This document shows positions 1 through 8,164 of a stretch of DNA of 64,000 nt, piece by piece. The first letter of the stretch is position 1, and the number at the start of each line of letters is the position of its first letter. Both the position numbers and the translations under genes were made by a program. This DNA is from an uncultured Gammaproteobacteria bacterium (GTDB taxonomy: Bacteria > Pseudomonadota > Gammaproteobacteria > PS1 > Pseudothioglobaceae). The DNA lies in the NCBI GenBank assembly GCA_902556205.1, contig CACDVH010000007.1, positions 19,106 to 83,105 on the forward strand. The letters run 5' to 3'. Below the pieces are notes generated by a model. The model was given only the letters and a program-made list of their open reading frames with translations. It did not search any database and was not told the origin of the DNA.

Positions 1-874
1 AACGAGTCTTATCTATTACCCCGATCATTTCTTTTCGAAGTGAGTCCTCAATAGGAAGCAATGGAAGTCTAACTTTTCCAGAAGGTCGACCTTGCTGCTC
101 ACATCCTAATTTAACACATTGTAAAAACTTACCGCCCTGTTCTAAAGCTTTCATGAGAGGCATAAAAGCTGCCATGAGGCGTTTTCCCTTTTCAAAATCA
201 GACTGCTTTCCAAGTATATCCATTAACTGGACACACTCTGATGGGAAAAAATTAGCAGTGGCGCATACCCAAGACTTTGCCCCCCAGGCTGCAAATTCAA
301 GAACTTGCTCTTCTCCACCAACTGCAAGTTCAATTGAAGAATAGTTGTTAGACAATAGTGGTAATCTAGAGTAATCACCACTGGATTCTTTAATTGCAGC
401 TATCAATGGATTATCTGCAACAATATCTAAAAAGATTTCACCCATCTCCACTCCAGTTCTTCCTGGGTAGTTGTAAAGCATTATAGGTAAACCAGTTTTA
501 TTGGCTATATCAAGCACATGGCTTGCTAGCTCTTCTTCTGATGGCAATGAGTATGGGGGAGCAGCCACTAAAAGTGATTTAGCTCCTGCATCAACCGCTG
601 CTAATGAGATTTCTAGACATTCATCAACTCTAATATCGTTTACTCCCGCCATAAATTCGACTTGATTATTGATTCGATCTGCTGCAAATTTAAATTGCTG
701 AATACGCTCTTCTTTAGAAAGAGCATAAAACTCTCCAGTTGAACCACCAACAATAATTCCAGCAACACCATTCTCAATTTGCCAATCAATGCCCTCTGCA
801 TACATATCCCAATCAATTTCACCACTGTCCTTAAAAGGGGTAATAATAGGTGTATATATTCCTTCAAATCTCAT
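1..874 (-). CDS. DHDPS/NAL-family class I lyase, 3' end cut by window
   Basis: The reading frame opens at an ATG on the minus strand (872-874), preceded by a GGAG-type ribosome site, and runs off the left edge after about 291 codons, so it is almost complete for a family of 290-310 residues. It has the dihydrodipicolinate synthase-fold signatures: the GSTGE loop (residues 44-48), Tyr134 in YNYPGRTG, and the Schiff-base Lys162 in AAIKESSGD. The family includes DapA, N-acetylneuraminate lyase, 2-keto-3-deoxy sugar-acid aldolases and the pyrroline-hydroxycarboxylate deaminase of hydroxyproline breakdown. It is divergent from an amino-acid importer and aconitase X, so a catabolic role is more likely than lysine synthesis; that is inference. 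Family assignment is strong, substrate unknown. Confidence 0.85.
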   Translation of the reverse strand, partial: MRFEGIYTPIITPFKDSGEIDWDMYAEGIDWQIENGVAGIIVGGSTGEFYALSKEERIQQFKFAADRINNQVEFMAGVNDIRVDECLEISLAAVDAGAKSLLVAAPPYSLPSEEELASHVLDIANKTGLPIMLYNYPGRTGVEMGEIFLDIVADNPLIAAIKESSGDYSRLPLLSNNYSSIELAVGGEEQVLEFAAWGAKSWVCATANFFPSECVQLMDILGKQSDFEKGKRLMAAFMPLMKALEQGGKFLQCVKLGCEQQGRPSGKVRLPLLPIEDSLRKEMIGVIDKTR

Positions 875-1101
875 TTATATTCTCCAATTAGAAAACTTTT
901 AAAATGAAAATAATATACTAAATTAAACTTTTGACGGCACTTTGTAATCAATTAAGCTATGAAAATCTTAAAAGTTTATTTTAATAATTATGTCAAAAAT
1001 TGAACTTACATTTTTTGATTAAAAATGATAAGATGTCATCAACATTGAACTAAGCCATTTGGAATATTCAGTGTTTTGTTTAAATTTAATAGGAGAAATA
1101 A

Positions 1102-1917
1102 ATGAAAATGTTTTCTAAAACATTAGTGTCGCTTACTGCTGCAGCAGTTATGCTTACAGGAGCGACAACTGCATTTGCAGATAAGTTAGATGATGTAATT
1201 GATGCAGGTGTCTTAAGATGCGGAGTAGTTCTTGACTTTCCACCTATCGGATATCGAGATGCAAATAATGAGCCAGCAGGTTTTGATGTTGAGTACTGTA
1301 AAGACCTGGCAGCAGCACTAGAAGTTGATTATGAAATTATTGCTGTGACTTGGGCTGAGCGCCTTCCACTCATTGTTACTAATCGTGGTGATGTTGTTTT
1401 TGGCGGTACTTCCGATACCCTATCTCGTGCTAAGACAGTTGGCTTTACAATACCTTATGCAATTTATTATGCTCAGGCAGTTGTAGGCGCCAATAGTGGC
1501 ATCGTTACTGTTGAAGATATGTACGACAAAAAAGTTGCTGCAGCTGTTGGAACTGTCCCTGAACAGGAATGGCTAAAAATTGCTGAAGAATTAGGAATTG
1601 AAGGCAACTATCAAGGCTATCAGTCTGAGAATGAAGTGTTCTTAGCGGTAGCTCAAGGTAAAGCTGATGCAGGTATAACAACTAATACAACAGTTTTGCC
1701 AATTACTCAGCAGTTTGATACAGTTATTGCTGGTCCACGTATGCCATGGGGTACTGACTATACTTCAGTAGTTGGCCCACGTATGGATGTTACTTGGCTG
1801 AACTATCTTAATCTTTTTGTAACGCAGCAAGTTCGTTCTGGGCGTTATCAAGAGCTTTGGGGTAAGTTTGTTGGTGGCGAAGCACCTGAATTACGCATTC
1901 CTGGTGTTTACTACTAA
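1102..1917 (+). CDS. Polar amino-acid ABC transporter, periplasmic binding protein
   Basis: 271 residues with a clear Sec signal peptide (positive start, hydrophobic core, cleavage near AFA|DK at residue 26), followed by a family 3 extracellular solute-binding domain beginning with the typical 'GVLRCGV...PPIGYRD' strand and a GFDVEYCKDLA helix. It starts at an ATG 7 nt after AGGAGA. It delivers an amino acid or related solute to the two permeases encoded next. A rho-independent hairpin lies between this gene and the first permease, a layout that lets the binding protein be made in excess. Ligand specificity cannot be read from the sequence; the neighbouring aconitase X suggests an imino acid such as hydroxyproline, which is inference. 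Confidence 0.9.
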   Translation: MKMFSKTLVSLTAAAVMLTGATTAFADKLDDVIDAGVLRCGVVLDFPPIGYRDANNEPAGFDVEYCKDLAAALEVDYEIIAVTWAERLPLIVTNRGDVVFGGTSDTLSRAKTVGFTIPYAIYYAQAVVGANSGIVTVEDMYDKKVAAAVGTVPEQEWLKIAEELGIEGNYQGYQSENEVFLAVAQGKADAGITTNTTVLPITQQFDTVIAGPRMPWGTDYTSVVGPRMDVTWLNYLNLFVTQQVRSGRYQELWGKFVGGEAPELRIPGVYY

Positions 1918-1931
1918 TAGTTAATTTCAAT

Positions 1932-1958
1932 ATGGCCGGCTTGCCGGCCATTTTTTTT
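1932..1958 (+). terminator. Intra-operon terminator after the binding-protein gene
   Basis: A perfect 9-bp inverted repeat (ATGGCCGGC / GCCGGCCAT) around a 2-nt centre is followed by a run of eight T. It sits between the stop of the binding-protein gene and the first permease gene of the same transporter, so it probably works as a partial terminator that lowers permease expression relative to the binding protein. Confidence 0.85.
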
Positions 1959-1971
1959 AAAATAATCAATT

Positions 1972-2631
1972 ATGGATTACAACTTCCATTGGAGACCAGT
2001 ATTTAAATCTCTTCCTGATTTATTAGAATCAGCATTATTAACTTTAGAGGTTGCAATCCTTTCGATGATATTAGGAATATTATTTGGTCTTGCCCTCTCT
2101 TTAATTAGAATTAAAATGACAGGGCCTTTAAAGTGGTTCGCTGTCTCATGGATTGAACTTGCTCGAAATACTCCAGCCCTATTACAATTATTTTTCTTTG
2201 GCTTTGGGCTTGGTGCATTTGGAATTCACTTTAGCCCTTTTCTTATAGTTTTATTAGGTTTAACCTTTAATAATTCAGGCTACTTAGCTGAAAATTTTCG
2301 AGGTGGATTTAACTCTATTCCAGATACGCAAATTCGAGCCTCACTAAGCCTTGGAATGAATAATTTTCAAACTTACACTAGAATAATAATTCCTCAAGTT
2401 CTTAGAGTTGTCTATCACCCAATGACTAATCAAATGGTGTGGGCTGTTTTGATGTCTTCTTTAGGAATGCTAGTTGGCTTTCGTGAACTCTCAGGTGAAA
2501 CACAATTTTTTGCATCTAAAACGTACCGTATTTTTGAGTATTTTGCTGCAACTGCAATTATTTACTACGTTATAGTAAAGATTATTCTTGGCCTTTCGAG
2601 ATTAATGGCTTCACGTCTTTTTAAGTATTAG
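1972..2631 (+). CDS. Amino-acid ABC transporter permease 1 (HisM/GlnP type)
   Basis: 219 residues with about five hydrophobic segments and the EAA coupling motif around residues 113-140 (GGFNSIPDTQIRASLSLGM), typical of the inner-membrane permeases of polar amino-acid ABC importers. It starts just after a terminator hairpin without a strong ribosome site and is followed 10 nt later by the second permease. The pair is expected to form the transmembrane heterodimer through which the ATPase drives import. The length is normal for the family. Confidence 0.88.
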   Translation: MDYNFHWRPVFKSLPDLLESALLTLEVAILSMILGILFGLALSLIRIKMTGPLKWFAVSWIELARNTPALLQLFFFGFGLGAFGIHFSPFLIVLLGLTFNNSGYLAENFRGGFNSIPDTQIRASLSLGMNNFQTYTRIIIPQVLRVVYHPMTNQMVWAVLMSSLGMLVGFRELSGETQFFASKTYRIFEYFAATAIIYYVIVKIILGLSRLMASRLFKY

Positions 2632-2641
2632 GAGGATCTTA

Positions 2642-3301
2642 ATGGAATCGCCTTCTACATACTTTTCAGGATTTAATATCAATGATTTATTGTATCTTGG
2701 TGAAGCCGCCTTAAGAACACTATGGATCTCATTCTGGGCTATCAGTATTGGATCTTTTATTGGAATCTTTCTAGGATTAGCATTAAGCGTTTCAAGGGTT
2801 ATAGCATATACACTCGGTGCAGTTTTAGATGTATTTAGATCCGTACCCTTAATTATTCAACTCGTATTATTTTTTAATTTTGCACCGATTATTGGTCTTA
2901 GACTTAACCCATTTGAAGCGGGCCTAATTGTCCTTATTGTTTACACTTCAGCTTATGTTGCCAATGTAGCAAGGGGAGGAATTGAAGCTGTTGGAATTCC
3001 AATGAGAAGAGCTGCAAGAAGCTTAGGAATGACTTATTGGCAAGATTTACGTTATGTAGTATGGCCAATTGGACTTCGTGCTGTATTTCCTGCTTGGGTG
3101 GGAGTTGCTTTAGGAGTTCTAAAGGATAGTGCATTAGTTTCAATACTTGGATATATTGAACTTCTAAAAGCTTCTCAAATACTTATGACACGAACGCAAG
3201 AGGCAATCCTAATATTATCAATTGCTGGTGCATTCTATTTTGCTTTATCTTATCCAATTTCTTATTATGCAACTCGACTTGAACAAAGGTGGTCTGAATG
3301 A
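2642..3301 (+). CDS. Amino-acid ABC transporter permease 2 (HisM/GlnP type)
   Basis: 219 residues, about five membrane segments, and an EAA loop (GGIEAVGIPMRRAARSLGM, near residues 112-130). A strong AGGAGG ribosome site precedes the ATG by 6 nt. Its stop overlaps the start of the ATPase gene by 4 nt (ATGA), so the two are translationally coupled. It is the second membrane subunit of the amino-acid importer. Confidence 0.88.
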   Translation: MESPSTYFSGFNINDLLYLGEAALRTLWISFWAISIGSFIGIFLGLALSVSRVIAYTLGAVLDVFRSVPLIIQLVLFFNFAPIIGLRLNPFEAGLIVLIVYTSAYVANVARGGIEAVGIPMRRAARSLGMTYWQDLRYVVWPIGLRAVFPAWVGVALGVLKDSALVSILGYIELLKASQILMTRTQEAILILSIAGAFYFALSYPISYYATRLEQRWSE

Positions 3302-4023
3302 TTAAAATTACAAACCTGCACAAACAATATGGTGAACTTGAAGTCTTAAAGGGAATTGACCTTGACGTACCAAAAGGAGAAGTGCTAAGTGTTATTGGAT
3401 CCTCTGGCTCAGGAAAATCAACATTGCTATATTGTATAAATGGTCTGGAACCAATTCAAAAAGGTCAAATTATTGTAGATGATATTGATGTTCATGCCAG
3501 TGATACAAACCTTAACTCAGTTCGCCAAAATATGGGAATGGTTTTTCAACAGTGGAATAGTTTTCCACATTTAACAGTTCTTGAAAATGTAGCACTAGCA
3601 CCAAAAATCGTTAGTAAACTTTCAAAGAAAGAAGCGCTAGAAGTTGCAGAAAAACAGCTGCTTCATGTTGGACTTGGAGATAAACTAACTCAATACCCCT
3701 CTGCACTTTCAGGTGGACAACAACAGCGTCTCGCTATTGCTCGTGCTTTAGCAATGGAGCCAAAATGCATGTTGTTTGACGAAGCCACATCTGCTTTAGA
3801 TCCAGAGCTTGTGGGAGAAGTTCTTGACACAATTAGACTTCTTGCTGATGAGGGCATGACTATGATTTGTGTTACTCATGAGATGGGATTTGCTAGAGAA
3901 GTCTCTGATAGAGTGGCTTTTTTTCATGAAGGCAAGATTGAAGAAATCAATCAACCAGAAGAATTATTTGGCTCTGCTAAATCTAAGTATTTACAAAAAT
4001 TTCTTTCAAAAGTTAAAACATAG
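3298..4023 (+). CDS. Amino-acid ABC transporter ATP-binding protein
   Basis: 241 residues with the full ABC ATPase set: Walker A GSSGSGKST (34-42), Q-loop around Gln84, signature LSGGQ (137-141), Walker B CMLFDE (157-162) with D-loop SALD, and the switch His in CVTHEM. The length and sequence match GlnQ/HisP-type subunits. It overlaps the preceding permease gene by ATGA and is followed 29 nt later by aconitase X, so import and breakdown are likely co-transcribed. Confidence 0.92.
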   Translation: MIKITNLHKQYGELEVLKGIDLDVPKGEVLSVIGSSGSGKSTLLYCINGLEPIQKGQIIVDDIDVHASDTNLNSVRQNMGMVFQQWNSFPHLTVLENVALAPKIVSKLSKKEALEVAEKQLLHVGLGDKLTQYPSALSGGQQQRLAIARALAMEPKCMLFDEATSALDPELVGEVLDTIRLLADEGMTMICVTHEMGFAREVSDRVAFFHEGKIEEINQPEELFGSAKSKYLQKFLSKVKT

Positions 4024-4052
4024 AACTATTAAGTACTTACCGGAGTTTAGCT

Positions 4053-5759
4053 ATGGGTGAACTTTCCAATAACGAAGCCATTATCTTTGTACAAAATAAT
4101 GTGGAAGGTGATGTTGTAGTTTGTAATGAAGGGGTGAGTTTCTGGGGGGGTGTTGACCCAGAGACAGGAGTAGTTATTGATATTCATCATCCTAATTGTG
4201 GAGAACAGCTTTCAGGAAAAATCGTACTTATGCCCACTTCTCGAGGTTCATGCAGCGGAAGCGGGGTATTACTTCAGCTTGCGCAAAATGGAAATGCACC
4301 AGCTGCACTTATATTTAGAGAAAATGAAGATATCTTAACTCTTGGAGCAATGATTGCCGAAAGACTCTTTAACAAGAAAATTGCTATATTACGACTTGAG
4401 CCTAACATTTATAATTTATTATCTTTACAAAAATCTGCAAAAATTGATAGTCTCAAATTATATTTCTCAACTACCTTAATTAATTTATGTCAGCCTGATT
4501 TAAGTAGAATTTACTTGAATAATTCAGATAAAAAAATGTTGGCTGGCAATCACGGTAAAGCCACAAAAATTGCAATGGAAATATTATGTTTGATGGCTGC
4601 TTCTCAAAATGCAGATAAATTAATCGATGTTTCAAGAGGTCATATTGATGGTTGTATCTTAGCACATGAAGCTAATCTCAATTTTGCAGAAAAAATGCTA
4701 AATATGGGTGCGCGTGTTACTATTCCAACTACAATAAATGCAATCTCAGTAGATAGGGATAATTGGAAGTCACAAGCTGTAGCTCCTGAGCTGGGCGATA
4801 AAGCTAGCCGACTTGCTGATGCATATGTCAAAATGGGTGCTCATCCTACATTTACATGTGCGCCTTATCTTTTAAGTGAAAAACCAACTAAAGATGAGGT
4901 TATTGGATGGTCTGAGTCAAATGCTGTTATTTATGCAAATTCTGTAATTGGTGCTCGAACTCAGAAACATCCAGATTATTTAGATTTATTCATAGCCATG
5001 ACTGGGCGAACTCCGAATACTGGTGTTTATTTAGAAGAGAATCGAAAGCCTAGCTGCGAAATTAGAATATCGTTACCTTTAAAATTTGATGAGTCTATTT
5101 GGCCAATGCTAGGTTGGCTGGCTGGCTATAAATCACCAAATGGAATTCCAGTATTAATTGGCCTTGAAGATATTTCACTGAGTAATGATGATTTAAAAGC
5201 TTTATGTGCAGCATTTGGTACAACATCTGCATCTCCAATGTTGCATATTAAAGGACATACGCCAGAAGATGGTCTTTCAAGTACTGAAGATGCTGTTTCT
5301 AAATCTATAAGGCCTAATGATTTATTAAATTTGTGGCAAAAATTTAATACTGGCAATAACAAGATAGACTTAGTTGCTATTGGGAGTCCGCATGCATCTG
5401 CTGCTGAGTGTATGAAGTTTTTGAAATTGCTATTGGAAAAAAATCAAAATGTTGTTGTTCCAACTATTTTGACTGTTGGGCGAGAAACTCTAGCAAAAAT
5501 AGGTGATCATGGGAATTTAAATCAACTTTCCAGATTAGGAGTTCAAATTATCCCTGATATTTGTTGGTGCTCAATAACTGAACCAGTTTTTCCATCAAAG
5601 ACACAATCATTAATTACTAATTCTGGTAAATACGCTCACTATGGTGAGGGTTTGACAGGGAGAAATATAAGGTTTGGAAGTTTGAGCGACTGTGCAAATG
5701 CTGCTTTAACTGGCTTTGTTAATGATGAGCCGCCTAATTGGTTGAATTCCTCCACTTAA
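4053..5759 (+). CDS. Fused aconitase X (candidate cis-3-hydroxy-L-proline dehydratase)
   Basis: 568 residues joining the small swivelling domain (about 1-135, with the SRGSCSGSG loop at about 63-71, formerly DUF126) to the large catalytic domain (about 150-560, formerly DUF521), with conserved Cys-containing stretches FTCAPYLL, SPHASAAEC and the C-terminal GRNIRFGSLSDCANAALTG. Bacterial fused aconitase X enzymes that have been characterised dehydrate cis-3-hydroxy-L-proline using a metal centre; homologues elsewhere act on mevalonate 5-phosphate. The amino-acid importer immediately upstream supports a role in imino-acid breakdown. No pyrroline-2-carboxylate reductase or racemase is present intact beside it. 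Family is clear; substrate is inferred. Confidence 0.85.
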   Translation: MGELSNNEAIIFVQNNVEGDVVVCNEGVSFWGGVDPETGVVIDIHHPNCGEQLSGKIVLMPTSRGSCSGSGVLLQLAQNGNAPAALIFRENEDILTLGAMIAERLFNKKIAILRLEPNIYNLLSLQKSAKIDSLKLYFSTTLINLCQPDLSRIYLNNSDKKMLAGNHGKATKIAMEILCLMAASQNADKLIDVSRGHIDGCILAHEANLNFAEKMLNMGARVTIPTTINAISVDRDNWKSQAVAPELGDKASRLADAYVKMGAHPTFTCAPYLLSEKPTKDEVIGWSESNAVIYANSVIGARTQKHPDYLDLFIAMTGRTPNTGVYLEENRKPSCEIRISLPLKFDESIWPMLGWLAGYKSPNGIPVLIGLEDISLSNDDLKALCAAFGTTSASPMLHIKGHTPEDGLSSTEDAVSKSIRPNDLLNLWQKFNTGNNKIDLVAIGSPHASAAECMKFLKLLLEKNQNVVVPTILTVGRETLAKIGDHGNLNQLSRLGVQIIPDICWCSITEPVFPSKTQSLITNSGKYAHYGEGLTGRNIRFGSLSDCANAALTGFVNDEPPNWLNSST

Positions 5760-5793
5760 AATGTTATTAAAAAATCTGAAAGATCTATACTAA

Positions 5794-5916
5794 GCTAAAT
5801 GTTATACGAGTTGCGCACCAACTCGAGTTAATGTCAAAAGGGCTGCTTCAAACCTTCCAGGACTAGGGATTGAGCCAAACTTTGATATTCTTGGAGATAT
5901 AATTCTTTCTTTTTAA
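5794..5916 (+). pseudogene. Remnant of an enolase-superfamily (MR/MLE) gene C-terminus
   Basis: This open stretch lies between in-frame TAA codons (5791-5793 and 5914-5916) and has no start codon. Its translation ends in NLPGLGIEPNFDILGD followed by about six residues and a stop, which is the way mandelate racemase/muconate lactonizing enzymes usually end ('GLGxExDxDxLG'). Nothing upstream continues the protein: the preceding bases belong to aconitase X and a 34-nt gap. I read it as the surviving end of a deleted racemase/epimerase gene. Such enzymes (for example hydroxyproline-betaine epimerase) are found with hydroxyproline genes, consistent with the neighbours. The match rests on a short motif. 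Confidence 0.55.
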
Positions 5917-5931
5917 AAAATTTATTAATCT

Positions 5932-6726
5932 CTAATTCAATTTGCCAAAAAAAGTCATTCTGGCTGACTCAGATAGCTGGACACCTGCACTTGCATTGTA
6001 TGCTAAAACCGATAATATTCTAGTCCTATCCCCAATGGTTGGAGTAACGCGATGAATAGCATCCTTTCCCCTAAAAAGAACCAGTGAGCCATTTTCCATA
6101 GTGAGTTTTTTAGGTTTGCTATGTCCATTAATCAAGTCCAAAACTTGATCATAGTTATTGTCATTATTTTTTGAGTTTCTAAAATCTCTGATATATTCAA
6201 ACTCACCTCCTGCCTCAGGCTTCTGTATAAGCAAAGTAATTGCAAAAGATGAGTTATCAAAGTGCCAACCAAGCTCCTGCCCCTCATTTGCATAATGAAT
6301 GTTAATTGAAGATAGGTTGTCATCATATTTATAAAGTGCTTTCTCATCAAGAACTGAACAAAGAAAGTCTCTAAACTTCTCTGAGTCATACAATGCTCTC
6401 AATGCTGAGTCTTTCGGAACCTGATCATCGGTTATACAGCCTTTTGAGGAGACAACTGTTCTATTTCTTGGGTGACTATTAGGGTAGTTATTGTCATAAG
6501 GATCTAGGTAAACATTGTGTTCATTTACACAATAATAAGCTAATCTTTCTTGTTGTTTGGCCTCTTCAAGAATACTTTGAATGGATTCTTTCAAAAGAAA
6601 TTTTTTAAGGACTAGAACGCCATCCCTATCAAGTATTGATTTACATTTAGATCTATACTTGGGGGCATCAATAGGATGACTCTTAGTATTTAAAATTGAA
6701 GCGAGTTTATTGGTATTGTTAATCAA
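5932..6726 (-). CDS. 2-oxoglutarate/Fe(II)-dependent oxygenase
   Basis: 264 residues. The C-terminal half has the double-stranded beta-helix iron site: His155 and Asp157 in GWHFDNS, distal His225 in DAIHRVTP, and Arg236 in GDRTRIL for binding 2-oxoglutarate. The layout resembles the HalD/ArpA group of bacterial oxygenases that act on free amino acids or small metabolites. It converges on the aconitase X region and is divergent from roxA. Substrate is unknown; a hydroxylase acting on an amino acid would fit the neighbours, but that is only context. Confidence 0.8.
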   Translation of the reverse strand: MINNTNKLASILNTKSHPIDAPKYRSKCKSILDRDGVLVLKKFLLKESIQSILEEAKQQERLAYYCVNEHNVYLDPYDNNYPNSHPRNRTVVSSKGCITDDQVPKDSALRALYDSEKFRDFLCSVLDEKALYKYDDNLSSINIHYANEGQELGWHFDNSSFAITLLIQKPEAGGEFEYIRDFRNSKNNDNNYDQVLDLINGHSKPKKLTMENGSLVLFRGKDAIHRVTPTIGDRTRILSVLAYNASAGVQLSESARMTFFGKLN

Positions 6727-6832
6727 AGTAATAATTTAGACTATTTGTTTTAAATATAATTTTAAAGATAATTGCTCATAATGAGTCTATATGTTATTAG
6801 ATAATTAAATGGAAAAAATAAATAACAATTAA

Positions 6833-7951
6833 ATGATTCATTTTGGTCAAGTATCTAGAGAAGAATTCTTAGCAGAGTATTGGCAAAAAAAGCCTTTACT
6901 CATTAAGCATGCGCTACCAAATTTTATCTCTCCTTTGTCTCCAGATGAGCTGGCTGGACTCTCCTGCGAGGAAGAGTTCGAATCAAGAGTAGTCAAAGGC
7001 TCAACTCAAAGAAATGATTGGTCTCTTGAGAATGGCCCCTTTAAAGATGATTATTTTGAAAGTGTGCCTCAAAATGATTGGACGCTTCTTATTCAAGGCG
7101 TCGATAAACACATTCTTGAAGTCTACAAACTGATTGAAGAATTTGACTTTATTCCAAGATGGCGATTTGACGATGTAATGATTTCATTTGCAGCCAAAGG
7201 AGGGAGTGTTGGGCCTCACTACGACCACTATGATGTCTTTTTACTTCAGAGCCTTGGAAGAAGGCAATGGCAAATCAGCTCAATTGATTGCAATCCAAAC
7301 AACTATGTTAAAAATAGTCAGCTCAGAATAATGCAAAGCTTTCAGGAGGAGGATACATTTATTGCTGAGCCAGGTGATATTTTATATGTCCCGCCAGGAA
7401 TAGCGCACCACGGAACAAGTCTTGACAGTGAATGCATCACCCTTTCATTTGGCTACAGATCATACTCAGCAAATGAAATGATGGAGGTACTCGACTTAAA
7501 GCCTCATAAGCCTAACAATGGCTATTATATTGACCCTAGCTGGCTGATAGATAGAGGTAATTCTGAAATTTCTAATTCAGCCGTTAATCAAGCATTGGAT
7601 CTCTTAAATGTCGATCAATTACCAACCGAGTTCTTTGGTTGCTTCGTAACAAGACTGGACCCCTTTGATCAGCAAAAAATTAGCGAAATGATGGCTTTTG
7701 AAGAGCCGATAGAAATCCAAGAATCTGTATCCTATATTTTATCCCCGATATGTCGCATTGCTTACCAAATGATTAAGAGCGAGCTTCATGTTTTTATTAA
7801 CGGAGAGCCTTTTGATAGCCAAAACTTTGATAATGACTTACTCATAATATTTTGTAACTCGAGAGTGATAAAAATTAATAACCAAAACATCTCTCTAGCT
7901 AAAAAACTCTCTTCTCTATATCTATTAGAAAAAATTTCTGATCATTTTTGA
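6833..7951 (+). CDS. roxA: Ribosomal oxygenase RoxA (uL16 arginine hydroxylase, YcfD-like)
   Basis: 372 residues. A JmjC/cupin domain carries the iron ligands His129 and Asp131 (GPHYDHYDVFLLQ) and a distal His192 (PPGIAHHG), in the same frame as the HID...PPGFPH residues of E. coli YcfD. The N-terminal 'EFLAEYWQKKPLLIKHALPNF' is typical of this family, and the remaining C-terminal part corresponds to the winged-helix region. The known enzyme hydroxylates an arginine of ribosomal protein uL16 (L16) with 2-oxoglutarate and oxygen. The length matches (373 in E. coli). The start ATG has no good ribosome site, but earlier in-frame starts are absent. Confidence 0.9.
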   Translation: MIHFGQVSREEFLAEYWQKKPLLIKHALPNFISPLSPDELAGLSCEEEFESRVVKGSTQRNDWSLENGPFKDDYFESVPQNDWTLLIQGVDKHILEVYKLIEEFDFIPRWRFDDVMISFAAKGGSVGPHYDHYDVFLLQSLGRRQWQISSIDCNPNNYVKNSQLRIMQSFQEEDTFIAEPGDILYVPPGIAHHGTSLDSECITLSFGYRSYSANEMMEVLDLKPHKPNNGYYIDPSWLIDRGNSEISNSAVNQALDLLNVDQLPTEFFGCFVTRLDPFDQQKISEMMAFEEPIEIQESVSYILSPICRIAYQMIKSELHVFINGEPFDSQNFDNDLLIIFCNSRVIKINNQNISLAKKLSSLYLLEKISDHF

Positions 7952-8101
7952 ATTAGTAAATATCCTCAATTCACTTAAATACAGTCTACTTTGAGGCATT
8001 ATTACATCTACTAAATTAGTATATTTATAGATAGAATTAGGGGATAATTCAACTGTTTTATGGATTTTGGTAAGTTTTATCTCAAGCATACCTAGACGGT
8101 A

Positions 8102-8139
8102 TGTTTTATATAAAGCTTATTGCGTTAAACCATAAAACA
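8102..8139 (+). promoter_or_regulatory. Hairpin in the pnp leader
   Basis: TGTTTTAT (8102-8109) can pair with ATAAAACA (8132-8139) around a 22-nt loop, ending 13 nt before the pnp ribosome site. In enterobacteria pnp is autoregulated through RNase III cleavage of a leader hairpin; whether this weak AT-rich stem plays that role is unknown. Confidence 0.3.
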
Positions 8140-8164
8140 CTTTTAATTTTATTGGAGTAACACA

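Noticed and set aside
153..344. 63-residue plus-strand frame
   Set aside because: It lies wholly antisense to the DHDPS-family gene, whose motifs are clear.
640..867. 75-residue minus-strand frame
   Set aside because: It is an out-of-frame reading of the DHDPS-family gene, which is open to the window edge.
7991..8022. TTGAGG and TAGTAT as a pnp promoter
   Set aside because: The spacing is 20 bp and the boxes are weak, so it cannot be supported.
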